This document shows positions 24,274 through 37,383 of a stretch of 64,000 nt of DNA, piece after piece. The DNA is from an uncultured Pseudomonadales bacterium. GTDB lineage: Bacteria > Pseudomonadota > Gammaproteobacteria > Pseudomonadales > Cellvibrionaceae. A program made the translations under genes and the position numbers. Numbering within the stretch: the stretch's first letter is position 1; every line of letters begins with the position of its first letter. The DNA lies in the NCBI GenBank assembly GCA_947487765.1, contig CANKXO010000001.1:248001-312000 (forward strand), in the 5' to 3' direction. The notes beneath the pieces were generated by a model. That model was given only the letters and a program-made list of their open reading frames with translations, was not told where the DNA came from and did no database searches.

Positions 24274-25038
24274 TTAGCGATTATTATCAGAGAACCAGAC
24301 TCTACTTAAGCCAATCGTTGAGATGGCCGTCAGGAAGATTAATAAATATTTAAGGAACTGTTCTTTTGTTGTCAGTAAAAATCCTTTTTGACCTAACGCC
24401 AATCCAGCAAATAACGGTATGATAAACAAGCTTGTCAGTTTTAACGACTCCACCGTAACGATGCCATTATAACTGCCAACAATTGTGCCATAGACATATA
24501 AAGCAAAAAACATAATAACCATTGTGGCTCGTGCTTTGATGACATCGTAATTTACACCCAGCAATACAATCATTGCTGCCAACCCTCCAATGGTTGCCAG
24601 TCCGCTGCCGACACCAACAATTAATCCGATAACGACACCAAAAGTACGATTGACTGTCAGTGGAATGGTGATACCACTTTGTAGAACAATGGTAGAAAGA
24701 ACAACGACGCTATAGAGGGCTATTCTGGTACTGCTTTCAGGCAAATATAGCAGTAATTCTTGCCCTATAGGCATACCGATCGCGCAACCTATTAACGCAT
24801 AAATAAGTAAGGTGCGATCGATATCTTTATAAACAGAGCGCAGCATATGAATGCTTGCAATAATTTCTAACAAGTAGAGTACTGGTACTAGTTTAACGGG
24901 CTCAATAAAAATGGCGCCGGCTGTAATCGCAACGGCAGATAAGCCAAATCCTGCATAGCCTCTCGCTAAGCCTGCTACAAAAATAATAATAAATAGCAGG
25001 CTTGCTTGTATAACTGTTACCCCAAAAAAAGCTTCCAT
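24274..25038 (-). CDS. TauE/SafE-family membrane transporter
   Basis: A 254-residue integral membrane protein of the TauE/SafE (DUF81) family of anion or sulfite-type exporters. About eight hydrophobic helices are seen; the first contains ARGYAGFGLSAV, and a second copy reads GVGSGLATIGGLAAM, the typical repeat of the family. The start is placed at 25038, where an AGG lies upstream and the protein begins MEAFFGVTVIQ; an open frame runs further back to 25140 through the gltA terminator and is not likely to be translated. Substrate cannot be assigned. Confidence 0.82.
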   Translation of the reverse strand: MEAFFGVTVIQASLLFIIIFVAGLARGYAGFGLSAVAITAGAIFIEPVKLVPVLYLLEIIASIHMLRSVYKDIDRTLLIYALIGCAIGMPIGQELLLYLPESSTRIALYSVVVLSTIVLQSGITIPLTVNRTFGVVIGLIVGVGSGLATIGGLAAMIVLLGVNYDVIKARATMVIMFFALYVYGTIVGSYNGIVTVESLKLTSLFIIPLFAGLALGQKGFLLTTKEQFLKYLLIFLTAISTIGLSRVWFSDNNR

Positions 25039-25100
25039 ATGATTGCGCCTATTGATGAGTAGAGCCTGCTTTATATCTGATATTGTTAGGTAATAGCAAT

Positions 25101-25131
25101 AAAAAAGGCCGCTGTAAAAGCGGCCTTTTTT
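25101..25131 (-). terminator. gltA terminator
   Basis: The stem AAAAAAGGCCGCT / AGCGGCCTTTTTT has a four-base loop. It lies 22 bases past the gltA stop on the minus strand and has T runs, a strong rho-independent terminator. Confidence 0.9.
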
Positions 25132-25152
25132 GACAAGCAAATAAAATATCGT

Positions 25153-26439
25153 TTATCGTTTATCGATATCTTGGTAATCTCTAGTTGTTGCACCGGTATA
25201 CAATTGACGTGGACGGCCAATCTTGTAGCTTTCGCTTACCATTTCTGCCCAGTGTGCAATCCAGCCTACAGTGCGACCTGTTGCAAAAATAACAGTGAAC
25301 ATATCGGTTGGGATACCAATCGCTTTCATGATGATGCCTGAGTAGAAATCAACATTTGGATATAACTTGCGTTGAATAAAGTAGTCATCTTCCAAAGCAA
25401 TTTGCTCTAGTCGTTTAGCAATTTCAAGTTGAGGATCGCTAATACCTAACTCTTTTAATACTTCATCACACGTTTCTTTCATGACTTTAGCGCGAGGGTC
25501 AAAGTTTTTATAAACTCGGTGACCAAAGCCCATTAAGCGGAATGGGTCATTCTTATCTTTTGCTTTTAGAACGTATTCGTCAATACGATCAACGCTGCCG
25601 ATCTCATCTAGCATTTTTAATACAGCTTCATTTGCACCACCATGAGCAGGTCCCCAAAGAGCAGTAATACCAGAAGCGATACACGCAAACGGGTTGGCGC
25701 CAGAAGATCCAGCAAGGCGTACTGTTGATGTAGAAGCATTTTGCTCGTGATCAGCGTGAAGCAAGAATATTTTGTCCATTGCTTTTGCAATGATCGGGTT
25801 AACATTTGGCTCTTCGCATGGTGTACCAAACATCATATACAAAAAGTTTTCTGCATAGCTGAGTTCATTTCTTGGGTACATAAATGGCTGGCCGATATGG
25901 TGTTTGTAGCACATGGCTGCCAATGTCGGGATTTTAGCGATCAGACGTAATGCTGAAATTTCGCGATGCTTGGGGTTAGCAATATCTAATGCATCATGAT
26001 AGAACGCAGACATTGCACCAACGGCACCACACATCATTGCCATTGGGTGAGCATCATGATGGAAGCCGCGGAATAATCTGGCCATCGCTTCGTTGACCAT
26101 AGTGTGTTGAGTAATTTCGTCCTCAAAAGCTGCTTTCTGTTGCTTGTTGGGTAATTCCCCATTCAATAGAAGGTAGCAGGTCTCCAGATAGTCTGAATGT
26201 TCTGCAAGCTGTTCGATAGGGTAACCACGATGTAGAAGTACTCCTTTTCCTCCATCAATAAAGGTGATTTTGGACTCGCATGATGCGGTGGATAAAAAAC
26301 CCGGGTCGAATGTAAAATAGCCAGTAGAGCCTAAATTTCGTACATCAATAACGTCAGGGCCGATGCTACCTGATAGGATAGGTAGTTCGGTTACTTCATC
26401 TGAACCATCTATTGATAGGCGGGCGAATTTATCTGTCAT
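25153..26439 (-). CDS. gltA: Citrate synthase
   Basis: A 428-residue type II (hexameric, NADH-sensitive type) citrate synthase that condenses oxaloacetate with acetyl-CoA as the entry step of the TCA cycle. Motifs include [14 protein letters not shown], the catalytic-His segment [12 protein letters not shown] and [17 protein letters not shown]. Length matches E. coli GltA (427). It is divergent from sdhA across an 876-base region, as in other gammaproteobacteria, except that sdhC and sdhD are missing from between them. Confidence 0.96.
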   Translation of the reverse strand: MTDKFARLSIDGSDEVTELPILSGSIGPDVIDVRNLGSTGYFTFDPGFLSTASCESKITFIDGGKGVLLHRGYPIEQLAEHSDYLETCYLLLNGELPNKQQKAAFEDEITQHTMVNEAMARLFRGFHHDAHPMAMMCGAVGAMSAFYHDALDIANPKHREISALRLIAKIPTLAAMCYKHHIGQPFMYPRNELSYAENFLYMMFGTPCEEPNVNPIIAKAMDKIFLLHADHEQNASTSTVRLAGSSGANPFACIASGITALWGPAHGGANEAVLKMLDEIGSVDRIDEYVLKAKDKNDPFRLMGFGHRVYKNFDPRAKVMKETCDEVLKELGISDPQLEIAKRLEQIALEDDYFIQRKLYPNVDFYSGIIMKAIGIPTDMFTVIFATGRTVGWIAHWAEMVSESYKIGRPRQLYTGATTRDYQDIDKR

Positions 26440-27315
26440 GGGTACTCCTTAATGTAATGTTAAGTGGAGAAATTCGTTAACTTACCTTTATTAACGCTTT
26501 TTAGGTAAGCTTATCGTCAGAGAAAGCTTCTTGGGAGCTATATCATCGAAATAGCCTAAAGAGCAATCATGACAATTAACATCATTATGAAAATGTCCGA
26601 ATTTCGGAGCAATGGTACTTTATTTTAAAAATAATGGGCACCTCAGCCGGCCATTATAGCAACTTTGTATTAGTTTGTTGAATGATTATAATTTTTTGAA
26701 TAACGAGATAATAACCAATTTACATATTATAGTAATCTGTGCCCATTAGTAGTGCGCATAAAATAATATGCTTCAATAAGGTAAGCTAATAATAGAAATA
26801 AGATGCACTTATTAATTCTTTTTGTGTAAAAAGTGATCAGTATAAAAATGGAGTAAGAAAAATAGAATAAGATTTAGTGATTTTATATCGTTTGGTTTGA
26901 ATTTTAAGACAGCAATCTCTATAATTTCGCGCGTTTTGGGGCTATTGTGACAAGCAGGTCTAGATAGGCTATCTTAGTTAGGATGTTTCCTTAATTCTAA
27001 TTATATTGACCGGTCAAATTTTGCACAGGCTATTTCTAAAATAGTATGAGTTATATCTTAGCCAGAGCCAAAGGTAATAATACAAGGTGAATAAAATTCA
27101 ACCTGATTCGAATGTTTCTTACTTCATGCCAGCATCAACTGTTCATGTCGAGTTACCATCTTACTTTTGTGAATTTAGGTTTAAGTCCAGATCGATAGCA
27201 CTTATCCAATTTTATTATCTACACTCATTACGTTTCTCATGATTATTCATTGTTGTTACAACGTTGATAAATCATTTGAACAAATAAATTTAAGCTAACA
27301 GGTGGAGTACAAACC
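26440..27315. other. gltA-sdhA divergent region lacking sdhCD
   Basis: This 876-base AT-rich stretch carries the promoters of gltA and of the sdhA operon. In E. coli and Pseudomonas the genes sdhC and sdhD occupy this place. I read both strands and found no RPVNLDL-type or other SdhC/SdhD coding trace. A palindromic GACCGGTC at about 27009-27016 is the only notable site. A weak 51-codon GTG frame at 27087-27242 was judged insufficient. Confidence 0.6.
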
Positions 27316-29085
27316 ATGACATCTATAAGAACCGTTTCTTTTGATGGCATTGTCGTTGGTGGTGGTGGCGCTGGTATGCGTGCCGCTTTACAAATGGCGC
27401 AGTCTGGTTTTAAGACAGCTGTGATCACAAAAGTGTTTCCAACACGATCACATACAGTATCAGCGCAAGGTGGTATTACTTGTTCAATTGCAAGCTCTGA
27501 TCCAAATGATGATTGGCGTTGGCATATGTATGACACTGTCAAAGGATCTGACTATATCGGTGATCAGGATGCTATTGAGTATATGTGTACTGTCGGGCCT
27601 GAAGCTGTCTTCGAACTTGAGCATATGGGGCTTCCATTTTCTCGTACAGAAAATGGGCGAATTTATCAGCGCCCATTTGGTGGCCAATCTAAAGAATTTG
27701 GTAAGGGTGGGCAGGCAGCGCGTACTTGTGCGGCAGCTGACCGTACTGGTCATGCTCTACTTCATGCGCTTTATCAAAGTAATGTAAAGAATAACACCGT
27801 CTTCTTTAATGAGTGGTTTGCTGTTGATTTGGTTAAAAACCAAGATGGCGTTGTTACAGGTGTTATTGCCATTAATATTGAAGACGGCGAAGTTGTACAT
27901 ATCAAATCCAAGGCCACTGTTTTTGCAACAGGTGGTGCCGGCAGGATTTATGCCTCAACGACCAATGCGCATATCAACACTGGTGATGGTATCGGTATGG
28001 CTTCACGTGCTGGCTTCCCATTACAAGATATGGAGATGTGGCAATTCCATCCAACCGGTATTGCAGGTGCAGGTGTTTTGGTCACTGAAGGTTGTCGTGG
28101 TGAAGGTGGTTATCTTATTAATAAAGATGGTGAGCGTTTTATGGAACGTTATGCACCTAATGCGAAAGACTTAGCTGGTCGTGATGTTGTGGCGCGATCA
28201 ATGGTTATGGAGATTCTGGATGGTCGTGGCTGTGGTGAAAATGGCGATCATGTTAAGCTAAAGCTTGATCACTTGGGTGAAGAAACCCTAAATGCCCGTT
28301 TGCCAGGTATTCTTGAATTGTCCCGTACTTTTGCCGGTGTTGATCCAGTGAAAGAGCCAATCCCAGTTGTTCCAACATGCCATTATATGATGGGTGGTAT
28401 TCCAACGAATATTGATGGTCAGGCCTTAACTCAGGTTGATGGTAAAGATACAGTCATCGACGGTTTTTATGCTTGTGGTGAAGCGGCCTGTGTATCTGTT
28501 CATGGCGCCAACCGTTTAGGTGGTAATTCACTACTTGATCTTGTCGTATTTGGTCGCGCCTCTGGTGTGTTTATTGAAAAAGCCTTGAAAGAAGGTATCG
28601 AGCATCGTGACGCATCTGACTCTGATATTGAGGCGGCCATGAGTCGTTTAAATAATTTGAATGCGAATAGCGGTGGAGAATCATCTTCTGTATTGCGCGA
28701 AGAGTTACAACAAGTGATGCAAAACCACTTTGGCGTATTCCGTCGTGGTGATTTCATGCAGGAAGGCGTTAAAAAACTGTCTGACTTGCGTGAGCGTATA
28801 AGCAATGTCACTGTTGAAGATAAAAGTCATGCTTTCAATACTGCTCGTATTGAAGCCTTGGAATTACAGAACTTGCTGGAAGTAGCTGAGGCAACAGCCA
28901 TTCCTGCTGAAATTCGTACTGAGTCTCGTGGTGCGCATGCCCGTGAAGATTACCAAGATCGTGATGATGAAAACTGGTTATGCCATTCATTGTACTTCCC
29001 AGAAAGCAAAACTGTGGTCAAGCGCGATGTAAACTTTGATCCGACGACAGTCGACACCTTTGAGCCAAAAGCTCGTACTTATTAA
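27316..29085 (+). CDS. sdhA: Succinate dehydrogenase flavoprotein subunit
   Basis: A 589-residue SdhA, which oxidises succinate to fumarate with covalently bound FAD and feeds electrons to SdhB at the inner face of the membrane. The FAD motif [10 protein letters not shown] is at residues 15-24, and the flavin-linked His is H46 ([12 protein letters not shown]). The active-site parts HPTGI and GGIPTN are present. Start ATG at 27316 has GTGGAG upstream. It heads the sdhA-sdhB-sucA-sucB-lpd-sucC-sucD-sdhC-sdhD run. Confidence 0.97.
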   Translation: MTSIRTVSFDGIVVGGGGAGMRAALQMAQSGFKTAVITKVFPTRSHTVSAQGGITCSIASSDPNDDWRWHMYDTVKGSDYIGDQDAIEYMCTVGPEAVFELEHMGLPFSRTENGRIYQRPFGGQSKEFGKGGQAARTCAAADRTGHALLHALYQSNVKNNTVFFNEWFAVDLVKNQDGVVTGVIAINIEDGEVVHIKSKATVFATGGAGRIYASTTNAHINTGDGIGMASRAGFPLQDMEMWQFHPTGIAGAGVLVTEGCRGEGGYLINKDGERFMERYAPNAKDLAGRDVVARSMVMEILDGRGCGENGDHVKLKLDHLGEETLNARLPGILELSRTFAGVDPVKEPIPVVPTCHYMMGGIPTNIDGQALTQVDGKDTVIDGFYACGEAACVSVHGANRLGGNSLLDLVVFGRASGVFIEKALKEGIEHRDASDSDIEAAMSRLNNLNANSGGESSSVLREELQQVMQNHFGVFRRGDFMQEGVKKLSDLRERISNVTVEDKSHAFNTARIEALELQNLLEVAEATAIPAEIRTESRGAHAREDYQDRDDENWLCHSLYFPESKTVVKRDVNFDPTTVDTFEPKARTY

Positions 29086-29100
29086 TCGGGGAGATAAGAA

Positions 29101-29799
29101 ATGCTTAAAGTAGAAATTTATCGATACAATCCCGAAACCGATAAAGAGCCCTATATGAAGTCCTATGATGTGGACACTAAAGGGCGCGATTATATGGTCT
29201 TGGATATTTTAGAGATGCTGAAAGGGGAGGATAATAGCTTGTCTTTCCGCCGCTCTTGTCGTGAAGGTGTTTGTGGCTCTGATGGCGTCAACATTAATGG
29301 CAAAAACGGCTTGGCCTGTATCACTCCATTGTCAGAGTGTGTCAAAAACAATACATTGGTACTACGTCCTTTGCCTGGTTTACCCGTTATTCGGGATCTC
29401 GTCATTGATATGACCCAATTTTATGATCAATATCGTAAAATTGAGCCCTTCTTACAAACTGATATGCCAACTGAAGGTCGAGAAAGACTTCAGTCCCCAG
29501 AAGAGCGCGAAAAGCTCGATGGTTTATATGAGTGTATCCTGTGTGCTTGTTGCTCTACCAGTTGCCCTTCTTTCTGGTGGAATCCGGATAAATTTATCGG
29601 CCCAGCAGGCTTATTGCAGTCCTATCGTTTCTTGGCAGATAGTCGTGATACCGAGACTGCTAAACGTTTAGAGAATTTGAGTGACCCATTCAGCGTATTC
29701 CGTTGTCAGGGCATTCAAAATTGTGTGTCTGTTTGCCCTAAAGGTCTAAATCCAACCAAGGCAATTGGACATATTCGCTCAATGCTGCTATCACAGTAG
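29101..29799 (+). CDS. sdhB: Succinate dehydrogenase iron-sulfur subunit
   Basis: A 232-residue SdhB, which carries electrons from SdhA to quinone through three Fe-S clusters. Cysteine groups are SCREGVCGSDG with a later LACITP (2Fe-2S), CILCACCSTSCP (4Fe-4S) and CQGIQNCVSVCPKGL (3Fe-4S and 4Fe-4S). Length is like E. coli SdhB. It starts 15 bases after sdhA. A gap of about 275 bases then precedes sucA, unlike the tight spacing within sdhAB. Confidence 0.97.
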   Translation: MLKVEIYRYNPETDKEPYMKSYDVDTKGRDYMVLDILEMLKGEDNSLSFRRSCREGVCGSDGVNINGKNGLACITPLSECVKNNTLVLRPLPGLPVIRDLVIDMTQFYDQYRKIEPFLQTDMPTEGRERLQSPEEREKLDGLYECILCACCSTSCPSFWWNPDKFIGPAGLLQSYRFLADSRDTETAKRLENLSDPFSVFRCQGIQNCVSVCPKGLNPTKAIGHIRSMLLSQ

Positions 29800-30075
29800 T
29801 TGGTCGTTAGTTTTTTGACAGGCATGGTAGACTTAGGGTTTAGTCGTTAAGGTATACCTTGTTTGTTAGTCGACGAGCTTACTAAGTGACTAGAGTGGTG
29901 GTTAGCCCCGCTACTGGAAAGTGTTTTTATGTTAATGGCTAAGTTGGCAACTTGGTTACAGGAGCTTCTGTATTTCAGTAGATCCTCATGATTAATTAAA
30001 CTTAATTATGTAAACACTCTGAAATACATCAAGCGTTAATTTTATCGCTTAAATGACAACAGAGAGATTTTGTCC

Positions 30076-32910
30076 ATGCCAGATAGTATGGAACATTTGT
30101 GGAGTACCGCTCATATTTCCGGTGGTAATGCAGTGTATGTTGAAGAACTGTATGACACCTATCTTCACGATCCTAGCGCTATTCCCGAAGAGTGGCGTGA
30201 ATATTTTGATCAACTTCCTCGCATTAACAATGCATCTGCACACGATACGCCGCACTCTGTCGTTCGTGAGCAATTTCGACTACTTGCAAAGTACCGGCCT
30301 AGTTCTGGGTCGACTAATACCCCTGCACATGCTGCGACCGCAGATCATGATCAGAAGCAGGTTAATGTCGCACAGCTGATCCAAGCTTATCGGTCACGTG
30401 GGCACACTAAAGCGACTATTGACCCTTTAGGTCTATCCCAACGGCATTCCGGTGATTATTTGCAGCTGCATTATCATGGTTTAACACCTGCAGAGCTGGA
30501 TTCTGTCTTTAATGCGAGTAACTTATTTTTTGGCTACGAAAACGCACCGTTAAAAGATATTATCGCCGATCTTGAAGCAACCTACTGCGGCAATATTGGT
30601 GCTGAAGTTCTGCATATCAGTGATGCAGACGAGTTTAAATGGTTACAGCAACGATTAGAAAGTGCTCGCTCCAAGCCTGCCTATTCTAAAGACGTTAAAT
30701 TACGTATTTTGCAACGTTTAAGTGCTGCCGAAGGCTTAGAAAAGCATCTTGATAGTAAGTACCCGGGCACCAAACGCTTTGGCCTCGAAGGCGGGGAAAG
30801 TTTGATCCCTATGCTGGATGGCTTAATTAAGCGTGCAGGTACTTATGGCGCTAAAGAAATCGTATTGGGGATGGCTCACCGTGGCCGCTTAAATACATTG
30901 GTAAATGTATTTGGTAAAAACCCTGCTGATTTATTTGATGAGTTTGAAGGTAAAAAGCTTGTTGATACCTCCGGTGATGTGAAATATCACCAGGGCTTTT
31001 CTTCGAATGTAATGACGCCAGGTGGCGAGTTACATATCGCGATGGCCTTTAACCCGTCTCACCTTGAGATTGCGGCTCCAGTGGTTGTGGGTTCTGTCCG
31101 TGCACGTCAGGATCGCCGTAAAGATAAAACCGGTGATTTAGTTGTCCCGATTAATATTCACGGTGATGCAGCGTTTTCTGGTCAGGGTGTGGTGTTTGAA
31201 CTGCTGCAAATGTCGCAGACACGTGCTTATAAGACGGGTGGCTCTGTCCATATTGTTATTAATAATCAGGTTGGGTTTACAACGAATCATCCAGAAGATG
31301 CACGTTCTACTCCTTACTGTACTGATGTTGCTAAATTCCTTGGCGCACCTGTTTTTCATGTTAATGGTGATGACCCAGAGGCGGTGATGTTTGTCACTCA
31401 GTTAGCGATGGATTATCGCTATGAGTTTAAGAAAGATGTTGTCATTGATTTAGTCTGTTATCGACGTCGTGGCCATAATGAGACTGATGAGCCATCTTCT
31501 ACTCAGCCGTTGATGTACCAAGTGATTAAAAAGCATAAAACAACGCGAACAATTTATTCAGATAGGTTAATTGCTGAAGGTGTTTTGTCTCAGGAAGAAA
31601 GTAACCAGATGGCAAATAATTACCGCGCGGCACTTGATCGCGGTGATCATGTTGCTGAAGGCCTGGTGAGTGAGCCTGATAAGTCATTATTTGTAGACTG
31701 GGTACCTTACCTAGGCCATGACTGGAATGACCCTGCCGATACCAGTATTGAGCTTAAAAAACTACAGCAGCTTGCCCATAAAGCCTGTGAGATCCCTGAT
31801 GGAATTCAAGTTCAGCGTCAGGTTCAAAAAATTTATGAAGATCGTAACAAAATGGCCAGCGGCTCTTTGCCTATTAATTGGGGTATGGCAGAAACATTGG
31901 CTTATGCAACCTTGATAGACCAGGGGGCTGGCATTCGATTAACTGGACAGGATGTTGGTCGTGGTACTTTCTCGCATCGTCATGCAGTTATTCACAATCA
32001 AAAGGATGGCAGTCGATATATGCCACTCGCCAATTTGTTCGAGGGGCAACGAAACTTCCATCTTCATGACTCGTTATTATCAGAAGAAGCTGTATTGGCT
32101 TTTGAATACGGCTATGCATCGACGAAGCCAGATACATTGGTGATTTGGGAGGCTCAGTTTGGTGATTTTGCCAACGGTGCCCAAGTGGTGATCGATCAGT
32201 TTATTACCAGTGGTGAGCACAAATGGGGACGCCTGTGTGGTTTAACCATGTTGTTACCACATGGTTATGAAGGCCAGGGACCAGAGCATTCTTCCGCACG
32301 TCTTGAGCGTTACATACAGATGTGTGCAGAACATAATATCCAAGTGTGTATTCCAACAACACCAGCGCAAGTCTTCCATATGCTACGTCGTCAGGTGATA
32401 CGACCAATGCGTCGTCCATTGGTTGTTATGAGTCCAAAATGGATTTTACGACATAAATTAGCGACATCTACATTGGAAGAATTAGCTGACGGTAAATTTC
32501 ATAATGTCTTAACCGATACTGAGATTAAGCCAGCGAAAGCCAAAAAGCTTGTGTTGTGTAGTGGCAAGGTTTATTACCATTTATTAGAGGCACGTATGGA
32601 ATCCGGACAAGAAGATGTTGCACTGGTTCGCATCGAGCAACTATACCCGTTCCCGAAAGCAGAGCTGCTTGAAGCACTAGCGCCTTTCAAAAAATTGAAA
32701 GAAATTGTTTGGTGTCAAGAAGAACCTAGAAATCAGGGCGCATGGTTCCAAGTCCGGCACCGTTTAGAAGATGCATTATCAGAAACGTATCCAAAAATTA
32801 AATTAGGGTATGTTGGACGTATTTCTTCTGCAGCGCCAGCATGTGGATATATGTCTCTTCACTTAGAAGAGCAGAAGAAATTCATTGATGAAGCATTAAC
32901 CGTTAACTAA
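30076..32910 (+). CDS. sucA: 2-oxoglutarate dehydrogenase E1
   Basis: A 944-residue thiamine-diphosphate-dependent E1 component that decarboxylates 2-oxoglutarate and passes the succinyl group to SucB. Visible segments are the N-terminal LWSTAHISGGNAVYVEELYDT, GMAHRGRLNTLVNVFGK, HGDAAFSGQGVVFE, RRRGHNETDEPSSTQPLMY and LPHGYEGQGPEHSSARLER. I start it at ATG 30076; a TTG two codons upstream is in frame and less likely. The size matches E. coli SucA (933). Confidence 0.96.
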   Translation: MPDSMEHLWSTAHISGGNAVYVEELYDTYLHDPSAIPEEWREYFDQLPRINNASAHDTPHSVVREQFRLLAKYRPSSGSTNTPAHAATADHDQKQVNVAQLIQAYRSRGHTKATIDPLGLSQRHSGDYLQLHYHGLTPAELDSVFNASNLFFGYENAPLKDIIADLEATYCGNIGAEVLHISDADEFKWLQQRLESARSKPAYSKDVKLRILQRLSAAEGLEKHLDSKYPGTKRFGLEGGESLIPMLDGLIKRAGTYGAKEIVLGMAHRGRLNTLVNVFGKNPADLFDEFEGKKLVDTSGDVKYHQGFSSNVMTPGGELHIAMAFNPSHLEIAAPVVVGSVRARQDRRKDKTGDLVVPINIHGDAAFSGQGVVFELLQMSQTRAYKTGGSVHIVINNQVGFTTNHPEDARSTPYCTDVAKFLGAPVFHVNGDDPEAVMFVTQLAMDYRYEFKKDVVIDLVCYRRRGHNETDEPSSTQPLMYQVIKKHKTTRTIYSDRLIAEGVLSQEESNQMANNYRAALDRGDHVAEGLVSEPDKSLFVDWVPYLGHDWNDPADTSIELKKLQQLAHKACEIPDGIQVQRQVQKIYEDRNKMASGSLPINWGMAETLAYATLIDQGAGIRLTGQDVGRGTFSHRHAVIHNQKDGSRYMPLANLFEGQRNFHLHDSLLSEEAVLAFEYGYASTKPDTLVIWEAQFGDFANGAQVVIDQFITSGEHKWGRLCGLTMLLPHGYEGQGPEHSSARLERYIQMCAEHNIQVCIPTTPAQVFHMLRRQVIRPMRRPLVVMSPKWILRHKLATSTLEELADGKFHNVLTDTEIKPAKAKKLVLCSGKVYYHLLEARMESGQEDVALVRIEQLYPFPKAELLEALAPFKKLKEIVWCQEEPRNQGAWFQVRHRLEDALSETYPKIKLGYVGRISSAAPACGYMSLHLEEQKKFIDEALTVN

Positions 32911-32983
32911 TTATTTTTACTTAACGATTATCCAATTTGATAAGTTTGATATAAGAAAATCACGACTAATAGGAAATTAAAGA

Positions 32984-34498
32984 ATGGCAATTGAAATTAA
33001 AGCACCTACATTTCCCGAATCGGTACAAGACGGTACTGTAGCCACTTGGCACAAACAACCTGGTCAACAAGTGAGTCGTGACGAGCTGATTGTTGAAATT
33101 GAAACGGACAAAGTTGTTTTAGAAGTTGTAGCACCTGCCGATGGCGTTTTGGCTGATGTTGCAAAACAAGAAGGTGATACAGTTTTAAGCAACGAAGTTT
33201 TAGCCTTTGTGAACGAAGGTGGTGAAGCGGCACCTGCACCAGCTGCTGCAAGTGATTCAACAGCAAGTACAGCACCAGCAGGCACAAATGTTGAAATTAA
33301 GACACCAACATTCCCTGAATCAGTTCAGGATGGGACTATTGCTGCTTGGCATAAAAATACGGGTGATGCAGTCAGCCGCGATGAGCTAATTGTTGAAATT
33401 GAAACAGACAAAGTTGTTTTAGAAGTGGTTGCTCCAGAAAATGGAGTCATGGGCGATATTATTAAAAATGTCGGTGATACAGTATTAAGCAACGAAGTGA
33501 TTGCCCATGTTGTTGAAGGGGCTTCGGCGGCTCCTGCTGCTGCAACGCCAGCTGTTTCAGCAGACACACCAGCTAACGATGATGCTGTTGCTAGTCCTTC
33601 AGCCCGAAAATTAGCGGCTGAAAAAGGCCTAGATTTATCGACAATAAAAGGCACGGGTAAAGGTGGTTTAATTACAAAAGACGATGTGACAAATGCTTCT
33701 GCAGCTCCTGTTGCGGCAGCAGCCCCACCTACTTCTGCGAGTACACCTAAAGCTCCAACAGCTCCTAGTGTTGCACCTATAGCAGCAACAGGTGATCGCA
33801 TTGAAAAACGTGTGCCAATGACGCGTTTACGTAAGCGTATCGCTGAGCGTCTATTAGAAGCGACATCGACTACTGCCATGCTCACCACATTTAATGAGGT
33901 GAATATGGAACCAGTTATGGAGTTGCGTAAAAAATATAAAGATCAATTCGAGAAAACACATAACGGTACGCGTTTAGGTTTCATGGGTTTCTTTGTTAAA
34001 GCCGCCGTGGAAGCGTTAAAGAAATTTCCTTCTGTTAATGCCTCTATTGATGGTGACGATGTTGTTTACCATGGTTACCAAGATATCGGTGTTGCAGTAT
34101 CAACCGAAAAAGGTTTAGTTGTTCCTGTATTGCGAAATGCAGAAAACATGGGTTTAGCAGATGTAGAGTCTGGTATTCGTGATTTCGGTATGCGTGCACG
34201 TGATGGTAAATTGGCTATTGATGAAATGACCGGTGGTACTTTTACTATTACTAATGGTGGTGTTTTTGGTTCATTATTATCGACACCTATTTTGAATCCA
34301 CCACAGACTGCTATCTTAGGGATGCATAAAATCCAAGAACGTCCTATGGCGGTTAATGGCCAAGTTGTTATTCAACCCATTATGTATTTAGCCCTTTCTT
34401 ATGATCACCGTATGGTTGATGGTAAAGAAGCTGTTCAGTTTCTTGTGGCTATTAAAGATTTATTGGAAGACCCAGCACGTATTTTGTTGGAAATATAA
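32984..34498 (+). CDS. sucB: Dihydrolipoyl succinyltransferase E2 with two lipoyl domains
   Basis: A 504-residue E2 of the 2-oxoglutarate dehydrogenase complex, about 100 residues longer than E. coli SucB. Two lipoyl domains are seen: residues 1-78 with lipoyl lysine K43 and 102-178 with K143, both in the motif [11 protein letters not shown], exactly 100 residues apart. An Ala/Pro-rich linker, an E3-binding domain (about 202-236) and the catalytic domain with SYDHRMVDG (H475, D479) follow. The repeated DNA is nearly identical around the lysine codons, showing a recent duplication or gene conversion. Confidence 0.95.
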   Translation: MAIEIKAPTFPESVQDGTVATWHKQPGQQVSRDELIVEIETDKVVLEVVAPADGVLADVAKQEGDTVLSNEVLAFVNEGGEAAPAPAAASDSTASTAPAGTNVEIKTPTFPESVQDGTIAAWHKNTGDAVSRDELIVEIETDKVVLEVVAPENGVMGDIIKNVGDTVLSNEVIAHVVEGASAAPAAATPAVSADTPANDDAVASPSARKLAAEKGLDLSTIKGTGKGGLITKDDVTNASAAPVAAAAPPTSASTPKAPTAPSVAPIAATGDRIEKRVPMTRLRKRIAERLLEATSTTAMLTTFNEVNMEPVMELRKKYKDQFEKTHNGTRLGFMGFFVKAAVEALKKFPSVNASIDGDDVVYHGYQDIGVAVSTEKGLVVPVLRNAENMGLADVESGIRDFGMRARDGKLAIDEMTGGTFTITNGGVFGSLLSTPILNPPQTAILGMHKIQERPMAVNGQVVIQPIMYLALSYDHRMVDGKEAVQFLVAIKDLLEDPARILLEI

Positions 34499-34518
34499 TT
34501 TTTAGACAGACTGTAGTC

Positions 34519-34538
34519 GTGAGGTAGTGATACCTCAC
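34519..34538 (+). other. Intercistronic hairpin between sucB and lpd
   Basis: GTGAGGTA (34519-34526) and TACCTCAC (34531-34538) form a perfect 8-base stem with loop GTGA, followed by TGTATTTT. It could partly terminate or mark an RNA processing site between sucB and lpd. Confidence 0.5.
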
Positions 34539-34567
34539 TGTATTTTCCCCGTGAATATAGATTTTAA

Positions 34568-36034
<1,467 letters not shown>

Positions 36035-36216
36035 ATGTTGTTAAGGTAATGAGTTTGTTGTGTAAATTCATTGCCTAATAATTTTTACGATTAGAGAAAT
36101 TGTAATTACAGACATAACTACATACATCACTATAGGTAATACACCTATTTATTTTAATAACGTTTCTAACGTTCTGTTTAGTATAGATCGTTAGGAGTCA
36201 AATAGCGGAAAATATT

Positions 36217-37383
36217 ATGAATTTGCATGAGTATCAGGCAAAACAATTGTTTGCCGAATACGGTCTGCCTGTTTCTACTGGTGTTGCAGCTGCGACAGCA
36301 GAGGAAGCGGTAGCAGCAACCGATACAATCGGTGGTGATAAATGGGTAGTTAAAGCACAGGTTCACGCCGGTGGCCGTGGTAAAGCGGGCGGTGTAAAAC
36401 TGGTTGATTCTAAAGATGAAGTTAAAGAATTTGCTGAATCATGGCTAGGTAAAAACCTAGTGACTTATCAAACAGATGAAAATGGTCAGCCGGTTAGCCG
36501 TATCTTGGTAGAAACATGTACTGATATTGATCAGGAATTGTATCTGGGTGCTGTTGTTGATCGTGCGACTCGCAGTATTGTATTTATGGCGTCCACTGAA
36601 GGTGGCGTTGAAATTGAGAAAGTGGCTGAAGAAACGCCAGAAAAAATTCTCAAAGCGATTATTGATCCCTTGGTTGGCCCTCAACCTTATCAAGGGCGCG
36701 AGCTTGCTTTTAAATTAGGGTTAAATCCTGCGCAAGTTAAACAGTTCACCAAGATCTTTTTAGGTCTGGCAAGAATGTTTGAAGATTTTGATTTCGCATT
36801 ACTCGAAATCAACCCATTGGTTATTACCGGTGAAGGAAATCTACATTGCTTAGACGGTAAAATTAATATCGATGGTAATGCATTATATCGCCAGCCTAAA
36901 ATTCGTGAAATGCACGACCCTTCACAAGAAGATGAAAGAGAAGCGCATGCCGCCTCTTTCGAGCTGAACTATGTTGCGCTTGATGGTAACGTAGGTTGTA
37001 TGGTGAATGGCGCAGGTTTGGCCATGGGTACAATGGATATTGTTAACTTGCATGGCGGTAAGCCCGCTAATTTCCTTGACGTAGGTGGTGGTGCAACGAA
37101 AGAACGTGTTATCGAGGCATTTAAATTAATTTTATCGGATACAAATGTTAAAGCCGTATTGGTTAATATTTTTGGTGGGATTGTACGTTGCGACATGATT
37201 GCTGAAGGTATTATTGGTGCTGTTGAAGAGGTAGGGGTTGAAGTTCCTGTGGTTGTTCGTTTAGAGGGAACCAATGCTGATGCTGGTAAAAGATTACTTG
37301 ATGAAAGTACACTGAATTTAGTAGGTGCAACATCGTTAACAGATGCAGCTGAAAAAGTTGTTGCTGCTACGGAGGGCAAATAA
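36217..37383 (+). CDS. sucC: Succinyl-CoA synthetase beta subunit
   Basis: A 388-residue ATP-grasp subunit that makes ATP or GTP from succinyl-CoA. N-terminus [18 protein letters not shown], the nucleotide-binding [15 protein letters not shown] and the C-terminal [26 protein letters not shown] are typical. Length equals E. coli SucC (388). Its TAA overlaps the sucD ATG by one base (37383), showing coupling. Confidence 0.97.
   Translation: MNLHEYQAKQLFAEYGLPVSTGVAAATAEEAVAATDTIGGDKWVVKAQVHAGGRGKAGGVKLVDSKDEVKEFAESWLGKNLVTYQTDENGQPVSRILVETCTDIDQELYLGAVVDRATRSIVFMASTEGGVEIEKVAEETPEKILKAIIDPLVGPQPYQGRELAFKLGLNPAQVKQFTKIFLGLARMFEDFDFALLEINPLVITGEGNLHCLDGKINIDGNALYRQPKIREMHDPSQEDEREAHAASFELNYVALDGNVGCMVNGAGLAMGTMDIVNLHGGKPANFLDVGGGATKERVIEAFKLILSDTNVKAVLVNIFGGIVRCDMIAEGIIGAVEEVGVEVPVVVRLEGTNADAGKRLLDESTLNLVGATSLTDAAEKVVAATEGK

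Noticed and set aside
25039-25140. N-terminal extension of the TauE/SafE gene
   Set aside because: It would run through the gltA terminator; ATG 25038 gives a normal family start.
27087-27242. 51-codon GTG frame upstream of sdhA
   Set aside because: No proper ribosome binding site and no similarity to SdhC, SdhD or a leader peptide; likely chance in AT-rich DNA.
33006-33888. Long minus-strand frames opposite sucB
   Set aside because: They arise from the Ala/Pro-rich, repeated coding sequence of sucB and resemble no protein family.
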